NCBI RefSeq assembly: GCF_013376005.1
Contig: NZ_JABMJK010000002.1
Location: 434,001-498,000 of the forward strand
Reading direction: 5' to 3'
Length of the DNA stretch: 64,000 bases
Source: Duganella sp. SG902
Lineage (GTDB): Bacteria; Pseudomonadota; Gammaproteobacteria; Burkholderiales; Burkholderiaceae_D
Part shown: piece by piece, positions 17,037 to 26,963 of the stretch
How the letters are laid out: every line of letters starts with the position of its first letter
How positions within the stretch are numbered: the stretch's first letter is position 1
Notes under the pieces: generated by a model
The model's input: the letters and a program-made list of their open reading frames with translations, nothing else
The model's database searches: none
What the model was told of the DNA's origin: nothing
Program-made: the position numbers and the translations under genes

Positions 17037-18620
17037 ATGGCTAGTACTACTTTTGTCCCGCCGATGCCTGGCGAGAAGGTCTCCGCACGCACCTGGATGG
17101 CGGTGGCCGCCGGTATGCTGGGCGCCTTCATGGCGGTGCTGGATATCCAGATCACCAACTCGTCGCTGAAGGACATCCTCGGCACGCTGTCGGCCACGCA
17201 GGAAGAGGGCTCGTGGATCGCCACCGCCTACCTGGTGGCGGAGATCATCGTGATTCCGATGACCGGCCTGTTCGTGCGCGTGTTCGGCATGCGCGGCTAC
17301 ATGATGGGTACCACGGCGCTATTCCTGCTGTTCTCCACGCTGTGCGGCTTCGCCTGGAACCTGCAAAGCATGATCGCCTTCCGCATGCTGCAGGGCTTTA
17401 CCGGCGGCGCGCTGATCCCGATGGCGATGACGCTGGTGATGGCCAAGCTGCCGCCGTCGAAACGCGCGACCGGCATGGCGATCTTCGGTTTGACCGCCAC
17501 GCTGGCGCCGTCGATGGGCCCGACGCTGGGCGGCTACCTGAGCGAGTTGTATGGCTGGCCTTCGATCTTCTACATCAACTGGGTGCCGGGCCTGCTGCTG
17601 ATCGGCGGCATCGCGCTCGGGCTGGACGAGGAAAAGCCGAACCTGTCCCTGTTGTTGAACGCGGACTGGCTGGGCATCTTCTTCATGGCGCTGGGGCTGG
17701 GCAGCCTGACCATCTTCCTGGAAGAGGGCAACAGCAAGGACTGGTTCGACTCGGCCTTCATCAACACCTTCGCCGCGCTGGCCATCGTCGGCCTGCTGGG
17801 CTGGGCGGTGAACAGCACCATGCGCAAGCAGCCGTTCGTGAACCTCGGCTTGTACGGCCAGCGTAACTTCGCCGCCGCCACCGCGCTGTCGATGGCTATG
17901 GGCATGGGCCTGTATGGTTCGGCCTTCATCCTGCCGCTGTTCCTGGCGCAGATTCCCGGCTACTCGCCGATGCAGATCGGCGAGGTGATCATGTGGGCCG
18001 GCTTGCCCCAGCTGTTCATCATGCCGTTCGTGGCCAAGCTGTCGTCCAAGATCGACAACCGCATCCTGTGCAGCTTTGGCTTGCTGCTGTTCGGCGGCTC
18101 GTGCCTGATGAACGCGTACATGGACGCCACCACCGGTTACGACCAGTTGCTGCTGTCGCAGATCGTGCGGGCGCTGGGCCAGCCGTTCGTGATGCTGACG
18201 CTGTCGAACTTCGCGATGAACGGCATCCAGCCGAAAGACATGCCATCGGCTTCGAGCCTGATCAACATGACCCGCAACCTGGGCGGTTCGATCGGCATCG
18301 CGCTGCTGGCGACCGCGTTGACCAACCGCGAGCATTTTCATTCGGCGCGCATCGGTGAATCGGTGAGCAACTATGCGCTGGCGACGCAGGAGCGCTTAAG
18401 CGCTTTGACCTCGTCGTTTATCGCCAAGGGCTTCGATAGCGCCACGGCGGCGGACATGGCCTTGAAGGCGGTCGATGGCGTGGTGCGCCGCGAATCGTTC
18501 GTGATGGCCTATAACGACGGCTTCTTCCTGGTGGCGATGGTGCTGTTCGCGTGCATCGGCGTGCTGTGGTTCTCGGACAAAGTCAAAGCCCCTTCGGGTG
18601 GCGGTGGCGGCGCCCACTAA
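17037..18620 (+). CDS. emrB: DHA2 family (EmrB-type) drug:proton antiporter
   Basis: 527 aa, 14 transmembrane helices expected for DHA2 pumps. Motifs include MAVLDIQITNSSLKDI in helix 1, motif A-like FVRVFGMRGY and motif C-like APSMGPTLGGYLSE. It pumps hydrophobic compounds across the inner membrane into the EmrA/OMF conduit. It starts 14 nt after emrA with GGGAGC. Export substrate is not predictable. Confidence 0.93.
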   Translation: MASTTFVPPMPGEKVSARTWMAVAAGMLGAFMAVLDIQITNSSLKDILGTLSATQEEGSWIATAYLVAEIIVIPMTGLFVRVFGMRGYMMGTTALFLLFSTLCGFAWNLQSMIAFRMLQGFTGGALIPMAMTLVMAKLPPSKRATGMAIFGLTATLAPSMGPTLGGYLSELYGWPSIFYINWVPGLLLIGGIALGLDEEKPNLSLLLNADWLGIFFMALGLGSLTIFLEEGNSKDWFDSAFINTFAALAIVGLLGWAVNSTMRKQPFVNLGLYGQRNFAAATALSMAMGMGLYGSAFILPLFLAQIPGYSPMQIGEVIMWAGLPQLFIMPFVAKLSSKIDNRILCSFGLLLFGGSCLMNAYMDATTGYDQLLLSQIVRALGQPFVMLTLSNFAMNGIQPKDMPSASSLINMTRNLGGSIGIALLATALTNREHFHSARIGESVSNYALATQERLSALTSSFIAKGFDSATAADMALKAVDGVVRRESFVMAYNDGFFLVAMVLFACIGVLWFSDKVKAPSGGGGGAH

Positions 18621-18632
18621 AGAGTGCAAGCT

Positions 18633-18658
18633 GTCATTCCGGCCTGCGCCGGAATGAC
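18633..18658. repeat. REP-like hairpin between emrB and the OMF gene
   Basis: An 11-bp perfect stem, GTCATTCCGGC/GCCGGAATGAC, with loop CTGC. The core matches the hairpin at 8274-8293 and, more distantly, those at 794-857. Placed inside an operon, it may lower downstream expression or stabilise the upstream mRNA. Confidence 0.75.
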
Positions 18659-18687
18659 GCGGATAACGTTTTAATTGAGAGGTAATC

Positions 18688-20163
18688 ATGTTGAATTCAG
18701 CTTTGAAGCGCCTGACGCTCGCTGTTTCTGTCACCCTGGCCGTCACCGGCTGTGCCACCGTCGGCACGGACTTCAAGGCGCCGGCCAATGTGGCCGACGC
18801 GTCGTTCCGTCATGTGCCGCAGGCCGGCGCCAGCGAAGCACACCTGCCGGCGCAATGGTGGACCGTGTTTAACGACGCCACCCTGAACCGCCTGGAAGAG
18901 ACCGCGCTGCGCGACAACCCGAGCGTGAAAGCCGCCGCCCAACGCCTGGTGCAGGCGCTGGAACAGGCCGGCGTGGCGCGCGCCAACGAGCAGCCGCAGT
19001 TGAGCGTCAACGCCGGCATCTCGAACTCGCGCACCTCGGCCGAGACCTCGCAAGGCCTGGCGCTGGGCCATCGTTCGATCAAGGGCAACAACTACTCGGT
19101 CGGCTCCAGCTTCTCGTATGAAGTGGACCTGCTGGGCCGCGTGCGCCGTCTGGTGGAGGCCTCCGACGCGCAAGCGCTGGCGGCGGAAGCCGATCGTGAC
19201 GGCGTGCTGCTGATGCTGTCGTCGCAACTGGCCACCACCTACTGGCAGCTGCGCGGCCTGGATGCCGAAATCGCCATCCTGAAAGGCGCGCTGGATACCC
19301 GCCGCGAGACCGAGGAGCTGGTGACAGCGCGCTTCGACGCCGGCCTGTCGAATGAACTGGACGTGTCGCGCGCCCGCATCGAACGCGCCAACGCGCAGGC
19401 CGACCTGCACGAGGTGCAGCGCCAGCGCAACCTGCTGGAACACAGCCTGGCCACGCTGGTCGGCGCCTCGCCGTCGGCGATGCTCACCGCGGCCAACGCG
19501 GATGCCGCCGTGCTGCCGCAGCCGCCGGCGATTCCGGTCGGCCTGCCGGCCAGCCTGCTGGCGCAGCGTCCGGACCTGGCCGGCAGCGTGGCGACCCTGC
19601 GCGCGACCAATGCGCAGATCGGCGTGGCGGAAGGGGCGTTCTATCCTTCGTTCTCGCTGACCGGTAATTTCGGTTTCGCATCCGAGAGCCTGAGCAACCT
19701 GGCCAAGGGCGACGCGCGCCAGTTCAGCGTTGGCCCTCTGGCGCTGTCGCTGCCGATCTTCGACGGCGGCCGTAACAAGGCCAATCTGGCGATCGCCAAG
19801 GCGCGTTACGAAGAGGCGCTGGCCAACCACCAGACCAAGCTGCTGACCGCGCTGCGCGAAGTGGAGGACGCGCTGTCGGACGTGCAGCAACGCCAGATGC
19901 AGGGCGAAGCACAGCAAGCGTCGCAAGTGGCGGCGGCACGCGGCTACCTGGTGGCGCGGGCGCGCTATGAGCGCGGCGTGTCGACCTATCTCGACGTGAC
20001 CGACGCCCAGCGCAGCGCGCTGGCGGCCGATCGCGCGGCGGTGCAGATCAACACCCAGCGCCTGCTGGCCGCCGTGTCGGTGGCGCGCGCGCTGGGCGCC
20101 GGCTGGCAGCCGTCGGCGCAACTGGCGCAAGTGGCGCAGAACGGCACCATCAAGGCACAGTAA
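18688..20163 (+). CDS. Outer-membrane efflux lipoprotein (NodT/OprM family)
   Basis: 491 aa. A lipoprotein signal peptide with lipobox VTGC (Cys near residue 24) is followed by two tandem OEP repeats. Typical features are WWTVFNDATLNRLEETAL, LRGLDAEIAIL, and in the second repeat SLPIFDGGRNKANL and YLDVTDAQRS. It forms the outer-membrane tunnel for the upstream EmrAB pump. The 67-nt gap to emrB contains the REP-like hairpin. Confidence 0.92.
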   Translation: MLNSALKRLTLAVSVTLAVTGCATVGTDFKAPANVADASFRHVPQAGASEAHLPAQWWTVFNDATLNRLEETALRDNPSVKAAAQRLVQALEQAGVARANEQPQLSVNAGISNSRTSAETSQGLALGHRSIKGNNYSVGSSFSYEVDLLGRVRRLVEASDAQALAAEADRDGVLLMLSSQLATTYWQLRGLDAEIAILKGALDTRRETEELVTARFDAGLSNELDVSRARIERANAQADLHEVQRQRNLLEHSLATLVGASPSAMLTAANADAAVLPQPPAIPVGLPASLLAQRPDLAGSVATLRATNAQIGVAEGAFYPSFSLTGNFGFASESLSNLAKGDARQFSVGPLALSLPIFDGGRNKANLAIAKARYEEALANHQTKLLTALREVEDALSDVQQRQMQGEAQQASQVAAARGYLVARARYERGVSTYLDVTDAQRSALAADRAAVQINTQRLLAAVSVARALGAGWQPSAQLAQVAQNGTIKAQ

Positions 20164-20301
20164 GTCACTCTCATTTAAGTACCCATCTCTCCGCTACAAC
20201 AGCCGGGATGTCCCGCTTGCGTTGACGAACTTACGCGTGGCATGATGTTTCGACTGCATCCGCCTTGCTTCTTCCGTCGGCATTGTTCTACCGGAGAGAT
20301 T

Positions 20302-22209
20302 ATGTTCACGAACATGAGAGTGGCGACCCGCCTGGGTCTGGGTTTCGGGATCGTGGTTCTGCTGCTGCTGATACTGTCGGCTGTCAGCATCAGCAGGCTG
20401 GCCTCCATCAACGACGCCATGCAGCTGATCATGGAGGACCGCTATCCGAAAATTGTCCTGGGCAACGAGGCGATCAAGCTCACCATCGACAATGGACGCC
20501 AACTGCGTAGCATGTTGCTCGCCACTAGCGACGCCGAACGCGATAAATTCCGCAACAACGTCGAGGCGAACCGCCACAAGGTGGCCGAGGCGCTGGCGCG
20601 CATGGATAAACTGATCAGCACTGAACGCGGGCGTGAACTGTTCAAGGAAATAACGGCCAAAGGCGAGGTGCTGAATCCCAAATATGAACAGGTCTACGAA
20701 CTGCTGCGCACCGACAGCAAGCGCGCGGCCGATTTCCTACGCAACGATTTCGCCTCGGCCAATAACGCTTACTGGGCTTCCCTCGAGGCGCTGTCCAAGC
20801 TGCAGAGCGGTTTGATGGACCAGAGTGCCAAGGATGCGCACGAGACCTACCAGTCCACGCGCAACGTGGTGATCATGCTGGCGCTGGTCGCGGTGCTGTT
20901 GTCGATCGCGATAGCGGTGCTGATTACGCGTAACCTGATGCGCAGCCTGGGGGGCGAGCCCTCGTATGCGGCGGAGATCATGCAGCGCATCAGCGACGGC
21001 GATTTGAGCGGCGAGGTGGTCACGCGCAACGGCGATCACACCAGCATGCTGTTCGCGGTGAAAACCATGATCGGCAAATTGCGGCAGGTGATCGACGGTC
21101 AGCGCCAGGTGGTGGCGGCCGCCAACCGCGGCAACTTCGATGCGCGGGTGGACCTGAACGGCCTGCAGGGATTCCAGCGCGAGATGGGCGAGGGCTTGAA
21201 TCAATTGGCGATCACCACGGGCGCCAGCATCGGCGACGTGGTGCGCGTGATGGGGGCGATGTCCGAGGGCGATCTCACGCAAAGCATCGACAAGGATTAC
21301 GAGGGCGCCTTCGCCGAGTTGAAGTCCTATGCCAACAACACCATGGTGCGGCTGGCGAACGTGGTCAGCGAAGTGAACGCCAACGCGGAAGCGCTGGCGG
21401 CGGCCTCGGAACAAGTCAGCTCCACGGCGCAGTCGCTGGCGCAGGCGGCCAGCGAGCAGGCGGCCAGCGTGGAGCAAACCTCGGCCTCGGTCGAGCAGAT
21501 GACGGCGTCGGTATCGCAGAATACCGAGAATGCCAAGGTCACGGACGCCATTGCCTGCAAGGCCTCCGGCGAAGCCACCGAGGGCGGCGAGGCGGTCAAG
21601 TCCACGGTGGCGGCGATGAAGCAGATCGCCGCCAAGGTGGTGATCATCGACGACATCGCCTATCAGACCAATCTGCTGGCGCTGAACGCGGCCATCGAGG
21701 CGGCGCGCGCCGGCGAGCATGGCAAGGGCTTTGCCGTGGTGGCGGCCGAGGTGCGCAAGCTGGCCGAACGCAGCCAGGTCGCGGCCCAGGAAATCGGCCA
21801 GGTCGCCACCAGCAGCGTTGATCTGGCCGAACGTGCGGGCCACATGCTGGACGAGATGGTCCCCAGCATCAAGAAGACTTCCGACCTGGTGCAGGAAATC
21901 ACGGCCGCGTCGGAGGAGCAGTCGAGCGGCCTGGCGCAGATCAATTCCGCCATTACGCAACTGAGCCAGACCACCCAGCAGAACGCGGCCGGCTCGGAGG
22001 AGCTGGCGTCCACCGCGGATGAGATGAGCACGCAGGCCAGCGAGCTGCAAACGGCCATGGGCTTTTTCAAGGTGGACGCGGCCAGCCAGGCCGGGCGCGG
22101 CGCGGCGCGCGATACGCGCCAGCGCGCGGCGCAGGCGCCGGCCACGCGCAGGCAGCACAGCGAGCGTTTCGCCACCAATGTGGACGAGGCCAATTTCGTC
22201 CGCTATTGA
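20302..22209 (+). CDS. Methyl-accepting chemotaxis protein
   Basis: 635 aa from ATG 20302 (CCGGAGAG upstream). One hydrophobic segment after the N-terminus ([19 protein letters not shown]), a four-helix-bundle periplasmic domain, a second segment ([19 protein letters not shown]) near residue 190, then HAMP-like regions (LSGEVV and LTQSID near 230 and 330). The signalling hairpin contains [20 protein letters not shown] near 460. The C-terminus lacks an NWETF-type CheR tether. Ligand is unknown. Chemotaxis partners are not nearby. Confidence 0.93.
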   Translation: MFTNMRVATRLGLGFGIVVLLLLILSAVSISRLASINDAMQLIMEDRYPKIVLGNEAIKLTIDNGRQLRSMLLATSDAERDKFRNNVEANRHKVAEALARMDKLISTERGRELFKEITAKGEVLNPKYEQVYELLRTDSKRAADFLRNDFASANNAYWASLEALSKLQSGLMDQSAKDAHETYQSTRNVVIMLALVAVLLSIAIAVLITRNLMRSLGGEPSYAAEIMQRISDGDLSGEVVTRNGDHTSMLFAVKTMIGKLRQVIDGQRQVVAAANRGNFDARVDLNGLQGFQREMGEGLNQLAITTGASIGDVVRVMGAMSEGDLTQSIDKDYEGAFAELKSYANNTMVRLANVVSEVNANAEALAAASEQVSSTAQSLAQAASEQAASVEQTSASVEQMTASVSQNTENAKVTDAIACKASGEATEGGEAVKSTVAAMKQIAAKVVIIDDIAYQTNLLALNAAIEAARAGEHGKGFAVVAAEVRKLAERSQVAAQEIGQVATSSVDLAERAGHMLDEMVPSIKKTSDLVQEITAASEEQSSGLAQINSAITQLSQTTQQNAAGSEELASTADEMSTQASELQTAMGFFKVDAASQAGRGAARDTRQRAAQAPATRRQHSERFATNVDEANFVRY

Positions 22210-22228
22210 GAGCTTCGCCTGCATTACA

Positions 22229-22259
22229 ATGTGGTCCTCACTCCACAAGAGGACCACAT
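22229..22259 (+). promoter_or_regulatory. Hairpin sequestering the RBS and start codon of the M49-type peptidase gene
   Basis: ATGTGGTCCTC (22229-22239) pairs with GAGGACCACAT (22249-22259), 11 bp with a 9-nt loop. The paired strand includes the Shine-Dalgarno GAGGA and the first two bases of the start ATG (22258). It begins 20 nt after the chemoreceptor stop. Confidence 0.6.
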
Positions 22260-23958
22260 GAAAAAAATCCTGCTTCCGTTGGCCATGGCGATCGCCTGCG
22301 CCAGTGCCTGCGCCGCGCCGGCCGACGTCAATCAACTCAACAAGATGAGCAAGCGATACGCGCCGATCGCGCTGACCGCCGACACCAGCCATCTCTCCGC
22401 CGGCGACAAGAAAGCCATCGCCAAACTGATCGAGGCGGCCAAGATCATCGACGTGCTGCAACTGCGCCAGCGCTGGTCCGGCAACGAGGCGCTGTGGGCC
22501 GCGTTGAAGAAGGACGCCACGCCGTTGGGCAAGGCGCGCCTGAACTACTTCTGGCTCAACAAGGGACCATGGTCCATCCTCGACGATCACCAGTCCTTCC
22601 TGCCGGCCGAAGTGGGCGGCATCAAGGTGCCGGGCAAGAAGCCCGAGGGCGGCAACTTCTATCCGGAGGACGCCACCAAGGCCGAGCTGGAAAAGTGGAT
22701 GAACGCCTTGCCGGCGGTCGATAAGGAGCAGGCGCAGTGGTTCTTCACCACCATCCGCAAGAACAAGGATGGCCTGTTCACCACCGTGAAGTACTCCGAC
22801 GAATACAAGGCCGACCTGGAGAAGGCCGCCGCCTTGCTGAAGCAGGCCGCCGCCGATACCGATAACGCCTCGCTGAAAAAATTCCTGGAACTGCGCGCCG
22901 AAGCCTTCCTCAGCAACGACTATCTCGCTTCCGATTTCGCCTGGATGGACCTGGATTCGCCGGTCGACATCACCATCGGCCCTTACGAGACCTATAACGA
23001 CGAGCTGTTTGGCTACAAGGCCGCGTTCGAGGCCTACGTGAACATCCGCGACCAGAAGGAAACCCGGAAGCTGGACTTCTTCGCCAAGCATATGCAGGAG
23101 CTGGAGGACAACCTGCCGCTGGACGCGCAGTACCGCAATCCCAAGGTCGGCGCGCTGGCGCCGATGGTGGTGGTCAACCAGGTGTACGGCGCCGGCGACG
23201 GCAACATGGGCGTGCAGACCGCCGCCTACAACCTGCCGAACGACGAGCGCATCATCAGCCAGCGCGGCTCCAAGCGCGTGATGCTGAAGAACGTGCAGCA
23301 GGCCAAATTCAAATCGACGCTGACGCCGATCGCCAAGCTGGTGCTGCGTCCGGCCGACCAGAAGGACCTGGACTTCGATTCCTTCTTCACCCACATCCTG
23401 GCGCACGAGATCACCCACGGCCTGGGACCGCACATCACCAAGAACGATGGCAAGGAATCGACGCCGCGTCAGGACCTGAAGGAAGCCTATTCCACCATCG
23501 AGGAAGCCAAGGCCGACATCACCGGCCTGTACGCGCTGGGCTACATGATGGACAAGGGCCAGCTGCAAGGCGCGCTGGGGCAGGGCGCGGCGGCGGAGCG
23601 CAAGCTGTACACCACCTTCCTGGCGTCGGCGTTCCGCACGCTGCACTTCGGCCTGACCGACTCGCACGCGCGCGGCATGGCGATCCAGGTCAACTACCTG
23701 CTGGACAAGGGCGGCTTCGTGTCGCACGGCGACGGCACCTTCTCGGTCGACTTCGGCAAGATCAAGCAGGCCGTGATCGACCTCGACCGTGAATTCCTGA
23801 CCATCGAAGCCACCGGCGACTACGCGCGCGCCAAGGACATGATGGCCAAGTACGTGGTCATCCGTCCCGACGTGCAAAAGGCCTTGGATAAAATGAAAAC
23901 TGTACCGAACGACATCCGTCCGGAATTCAAGACCGCCAACACCTTGTTGGGCAAGTAA
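22258..23958 (+). CDS. Exported M49 (dipeptidyl-peptidase III)-like zinc metallopeptidase
   Basis: 566 aa from ATG 22258. Signal peptide MKKILLPLAMAIACASACAA. The zinc site is HEITHGLGPH near residue 382; canonical DPP III has HELLGH with a one-residue insertion, so this is a normal-spaced HExxH variant. The second glutamate ligand lies in EEAKADITGLYAL about 40 residues on. The family fits M49-related peptidases, which act on short peptides. It follows the chemoreceptor gene and precedes another putative zinc peptidase. Substrate is unknown. Its start region is folded in a hairpin. Confidence 0.8.
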   Translation: MKKILLPLAMAIACASACAAPADVNQLNKMSKRYAPIALTADTSHLSAGDKKAIAKLIEAAKIIDVLQLRQRWSGNEALWAALKKDATPLGKARLNYFWLNKGPWSILDDHQSFLPAEVGGIKVPGKKPEGGNFYPEDATKAELEKWMNALPAVDKEQAQWFFTTIRKNKDGLFTTVKYSDEYKADLEKAAALLKQAAADTDNASLKKFLELRAEAFLSNDYLASDFAWMDLDSPVDITIGPYETYNDELFGYKAAFEAYVNIRDQKETRKLDFFAKHMQELEDNLPLDAQYRNPKVGALAPMVVVNQVYGAGDGNMGVQTAAYNLPNDERIISQRGSKRVMLKNVQQAKFKSTLTPIAKLVLRPADQKDLDFDSFFTHILAHEITHGLGPHITKNDGKESTPRQDLKEAYSTIEEAKADITGLYALGYMMDKGQLQGALGQGAAAERKLYTTFLASAFRTLHFGLTDSHARGMAIQVNYLLDKGGFVSHGDGTFSVDFGKIKQAVIDLDREFLTIEATGDYARAKDMMAKYVVIRPDVQKALDKMKTVPNDIRPEFKTANTLLGK

Positions 23959-24038
23959 GCATTACAGTTTTTCTACGTAGTAATATACCTGCCGTCGGGC
24001 AATAATTCTTGCCCGGCGCATGCTACAGTTTGATCACC

Positions 24039-24704
24039 ATGATCAAACGCGCCCTCCTTCCCCTGCTGCTGTTGACGTCCTCGCTGGCCGCCGCCGCCGA
24101 CCTGACCGAGATGGAAATCCGCTGGCTGAAAGCCGGTTCCGCCGTGCTGGCCTACGCCAAGCAGGAGCTCAAGCTGCCGCTCGACATCACGGTGCAACCG
24201 CAGGCGCGGCCGACCGACGTGCCGCTGGCGCTGGGCTACGACAATGGCCGCTGCAAGCTGGTGCTGTCGATGCGCGGCAATCCCAACGCCGAGGACATCC
24301 TCGACAACGTCGCCGAGGCGCAACGGCCGCTGATGATCGAGGCCATGGTGGCGCACGAGATCGGCCACTGCTGGCGCTACGCGCAAGGCAACTGGCACGC
24401 GGTGCCGGCCGGCTTCGAGGAGCAACCCTTGCAGGCCGATAGCCACGCGCTGCGCGACACCCGCCGCGAGGAAGGCTATGCCGACCTGGTGGCGCTGGCG
24501 TGGATACAGCAACGCCATCCCGAACAATACGCCGCCGTGGCCGGCTGGATGCGGCAAGTGCGCCAGCCGTCGCCCGCCACCGGCTCGCACAGCACCCTGA
24601 CCTGGCTGCAGCTGGCGCCGACCGGCGCCGCCTTCACGCCGGGCCTGCCCCTGTTTGAACAGGCCGATCGCCTGTGGCAAAAAGGGCTGTTGCAGGATCA
24701 GTAA
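24039..24704 (+). CDS. Putative small exported zincin-like protein
   Basis: 221 aa from ATG 24039; the preceding in-frame residues would bury the signal peptide MIKRALLPLLLLTSSLAAAA. The centre holds VAHEIGHCWRYAQGNWH, an HExxH motif with an aromatic/basic follow-up, and about 35 residues later REEGYADLVALAW, a likely glutamate ligand. This is the layout of a minimal zinc metallopeptidase, about a third the size of its neighbour. Family not recognised. It lies between the M49-type and BON genes on the same strand. Confidence 0.6.
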   Translation: MIKRALLPLLLLTSSLAAAADLTEMEIRWLKAGSAVLAYAKQELKLPLDITVQPQARPTDVPLALGYDNGRCKLVLSMRGNPNAEDILDNVAEAQRPLMIEAMVAHEIGHCWRYAQGNWHAVPAGFEEQPLQADSHALRDTRREEGYADLVALAWIQQRHPEQYAAVAGWMRQVRQPSPATGSHSTLTWLQLAPTGAAFTPGLPLFEQADRLWQKGLLQDQ

Positions 24705-24725
24705 AATCCCCGACTGTGTACGTTT

Positions 24726-24750
24726 CCGCACGGAGTGCTCGACCGTGCGG
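24726..24750 (+). terminator. Hairpin after the small zincin gene
   Basis: CCGCACGG/CCGTGCGG, 8-bp perfect stem with 9-nt loop, followed only by GCGTTTAA. A weak terminator or mRNA 3' end structure; the T-run is short. Confidence 0.4.
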
Positions 24751-24792
24751 GCGTTTAATGGTGTCCACCAACCACCACAAGAGGGACACATC

Positions 24793-25503
24793 ATGAACAA
24801 ATTACTCTGCTTCGTGCTGGCCACCGCGGCCAGCGCTGCCTTCGCCGCCACCCCGAACAACGACACCGTGGCGTACAAAGCGGCGATCAATAAAGCCGAC
24901 GCCGACTACAAAACCGCCAAGGCCGCCTGCGACGCACAATCGGGTAATGCCAAGGATGTCTGCCAGGAGCAGGCCAAGGTCAATCGCGCCAACGCCGAGT
25001 CGACCGCCGCCCTGCAGTACAAGAACGACAAGAAGTCCATCGAAAAAGCCCAGATCAACGTGGCTGACGCCCAGTACGACCTAGCCAAGGCCCAATGCGC
25101 CACCCGCACCGGCGCCGACAAGGACAGCTGCCTGAGCGGCGCCAAGGCGCAGCACACGGCGTGGGTGAATGACGCCAAGGCCGGCAAGAAAGCCGCCGAC
25201 ACCGCCCAGACCGGCATCGACTGCAGCGCGCTGAGCGGCACCGACAAGGCCTCGTGCGAAGCGCGCTCGAAAACCGAGCTGGCCAAGGACGCGCTGGCCG
25301 ACACCGCCATCACCACCAAGGTCAAAACCGAACTGATGGCCGAGCCGGCGCTGAAATCGCTGGACGTGCACGTGGAAACCACCAACGGCACCGTGATGCT
25401 GAGCGGCTTCGTGCCATCGCAGGCGGAGGTCGACAAGGCGGTGGACGTGGCGCGCAATGTGAAAGGCGTCAACAAGGTGCAAAGCTCGCTGCGCATCAAG
25501 TAA
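24793..25503 (+). CDS. Periplasmic BON-domain protein
   Basis: 236 aa from ATG 24793 (GAGGGAC upstream). Signal peptide MNKLLCFVLATAASAAFA. The N-terminal two thirds consist of Ala/Lys/Asp-rich helical units with paired cysteines (KAACDAQSGNAKDVCQEQAK, then KAQCATRTGADKDSCL), which look like repeats of a Cys-x10-13-Cys helical hairpin. The last 65 residues are a BON domain (ITTKVKTELMAEPALKSLDV, GTVMLSGFVPS). BON domains bind phospholipid or support the envelope, as in OsmY. A role in stress or envelope maintenance is inferred. Confidence 0.85.
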   Translation: MNKLLCFVLATAASAAFAATPNNDTVAYKAAINKADADYKTAKAACDAQSGNAKDVCQEQAKVNRANAESTAALQYKNDKKSIEKAQINVADAQYDLAKAQCATRTGADKDSCLSGAKAQHTAWVNDAKAGKKAADTAQTGIDCSALSGTDKASCEARSKTELAKDALADTAITTKVKTELMAEPALKSLDVHVETTNGTVMLSGFVPSQAEVDKAVDVARNVKGVNKVQSSLRIK

Positions 25504-25603
25504 GCCAAGTCAGTGCAGTAGGGCAGGGCGGGCAAGCCCCCACGCCCGTCCGCCCCGGCGCCCGGCCGCGTTCCCCTGACGCCGCCGGGCGCCACCTTTT
25601 CGC

Positions 25604-25632
25604 TTGTATTCATGATAGTCATCATCTAAAAT
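25604..25632 (+). promoter_or_regulatory. Promoter of the MFS gene
   Basis: TTGTAT (25604-25609), 17-nt spacer, TAAAAT (25627-25632), 48 nt upstream of the ATG. The spacer contains the near-palindrome ATGATAGTCATCAT, which could be an operator. Confidence 0.55.
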
Positions 25633-25680
25633 GGTGGAAAGCGCGCCGTTCCGGCGCGCGTCGCCTTTGCGAGGACCTTC

Positions 25681-26961
25681 ATGTTTGCACAACCTTTATC
25701 AAGCTGGCTGCAGCGGCGCGGCCTGCACTTTTCGTGGGTCATCGTGGCCCTGACCTTCTTCACCGGGCTGTCGTCGGCCGCCGCGCTGGGCCTGCCGGGC
25801 GCCCTGCTGCAACCGCTGTCGAAGGAATTCGGCTGGGACGTCGAGCAGATCTCGTCCGCGCTGGCGGTGCGTTTCGCGCTGTTCGGCCTGATGGGGCCGT
25901 TCGCGGCCATCTTCATGGAACGCTTCGGCGTGCGCAACGTCGTGGTCACCGCGCTGACGCTGGTGGCGGCCGGCATGGCGCTGGCGACGCGGATGACGCA
26001 ATTCTGGCACCTGGTGCTGTTCTGGGGCATCATGCTGGGCGTCGGTTCGGGCCTGACGGCGCTGGTGCTGAGCGCGGTGGTGTCCAACCGCTGGTTCGAC
26101 AGCCATCGCGGGCTGGTGGTCGGCATCCTGACGGCCAGCTCGGCCACCGGCCAGCTGATCTTCCTGCCGGTGGGCGCGTGGATGATCGAACACATGGGCT
26201 GGCGCATGGCGGTGCTGCCGGTGTTCGCGGCGTGCGCGGCGATGGCGGTGGCGGTGCACCTGCTGATGCGCAACCGTCCGGGCGACCTCGGGCTGGCGCC
26301 GTACGGCGCGGCGGCGGGCGCCGTGCCGGCCGCCGCGCCGGTGATGCGCGTCACGCTGGCGACGCCGTTCAAGATCCTGGCGGAAGCCTCGCGCAGCAGC
26401 GTGTTCTGGATCCTGGCCGGCACCTTCTTCATCTGCGGCCTCAGCACCAACGGCCTGATCCAGACCCACTTCATCTCGCTGTGCGGCGACGCCGGCCTGG
26501 GACCGGTGCCGGCCGCCTCGGTGCTGGCGATGATGGGCGCGTTCGACCTGGTCGGCACCATCGGCTCGGGCTGGCTGTCGGACCGCTATGACAACCGCAA
26601 GCTGCTGCTGATGTACTACGGCCTGCGCGGGCTGTCGCTGTTGTGGCTGCCGTATTCCGAATTCACGCTGTATGGCCTGTCGACCTTCGCCATGTTCTAC
26701 GGCCTGGACTGGATCGCCACCGTGCCGCCGACCGTGCGCCTGACCGGCGCCACGTTTGGCAAGGAGAAGGCGGGCATGGTGTTCGGCTGGATCTTCGCCG
26801 CCCACCAGCTGGGCGCGGCGGTGGCCGCGTACGGCGCGGGCCGCATCCGCACCCTGCTGCTGACCTACAACCCGGCCCTGATCGCCGCCGGCGCGGCCTG
26901 CCTGGTCGCGGCCGCCATCGTCATGCTGATCCGCAAACCGGCGCAGGCCAAGGCCGCCTAA
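25681..26961 (+). CDS. MFS transporter (oxalate/monocarboxylate-type subfamily)
   Basis: 426 aa with about 12 hydrophobic segments. The start FSWVIVALTFFTGLSSAAALGLPGALLQPLSKEFGW-like arrangement, the GVGSGLTALVLSAVVSNRWF region and the loop GLVVGILTASSATGQL are typical of OFA/monocarboxylate-porter-like MFS proteins. An inner-membrane proton-coupled carrier is expected; substrate unknown. The stop is followed after 2 nt by the 94-nt palindrome at 26964. Confidence 0.85.
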   Translation: MFAQPLSSWLQRRGLHFSWVIVALTFFTGLSSAAALGLPGALLQPLSKEFGWDVEQISSALAVRFALFGLMGPFAAIFMERFGVRNVVVTALTLVAAGMALATRMTQFWHLVLFWGIMLGVGSGLTALVLSAVVSNRWFDSHRGLVVGILTASSATGQLIFLPVGAWMIEHMGWRMAVLPVFAACAAMAVAVHLLMRNRPGDLGLAPYGAAAGAVPAAAPVMRVTLATPFKILAEASRSSVFWILAGTFFICGLSTNGLIQTHFISLCGDAGLGPVPAASVLAMMGAFDLVGTIGSGWLSDRYDNRKLLLMYYGLRGLSLLWLPYSEFTLYGLSTFAMFYGLDWIATVPPTVRLTGATFGKEKAGMVFGWIFAAHQLGAAVAAYGAGRIRTLLLTYNPALIAAGAACLVAAAIVMLIRKPAQAKAA

Positions 26962-26963
26962 TA

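Noticed and set aside
20737..23877. 1046-codon open frame antisense to the chemoreceptor and M49-type genes
   Set aside because: Shadow frame produced by strong GC at third codon positions; both forward genes have clear motifs.
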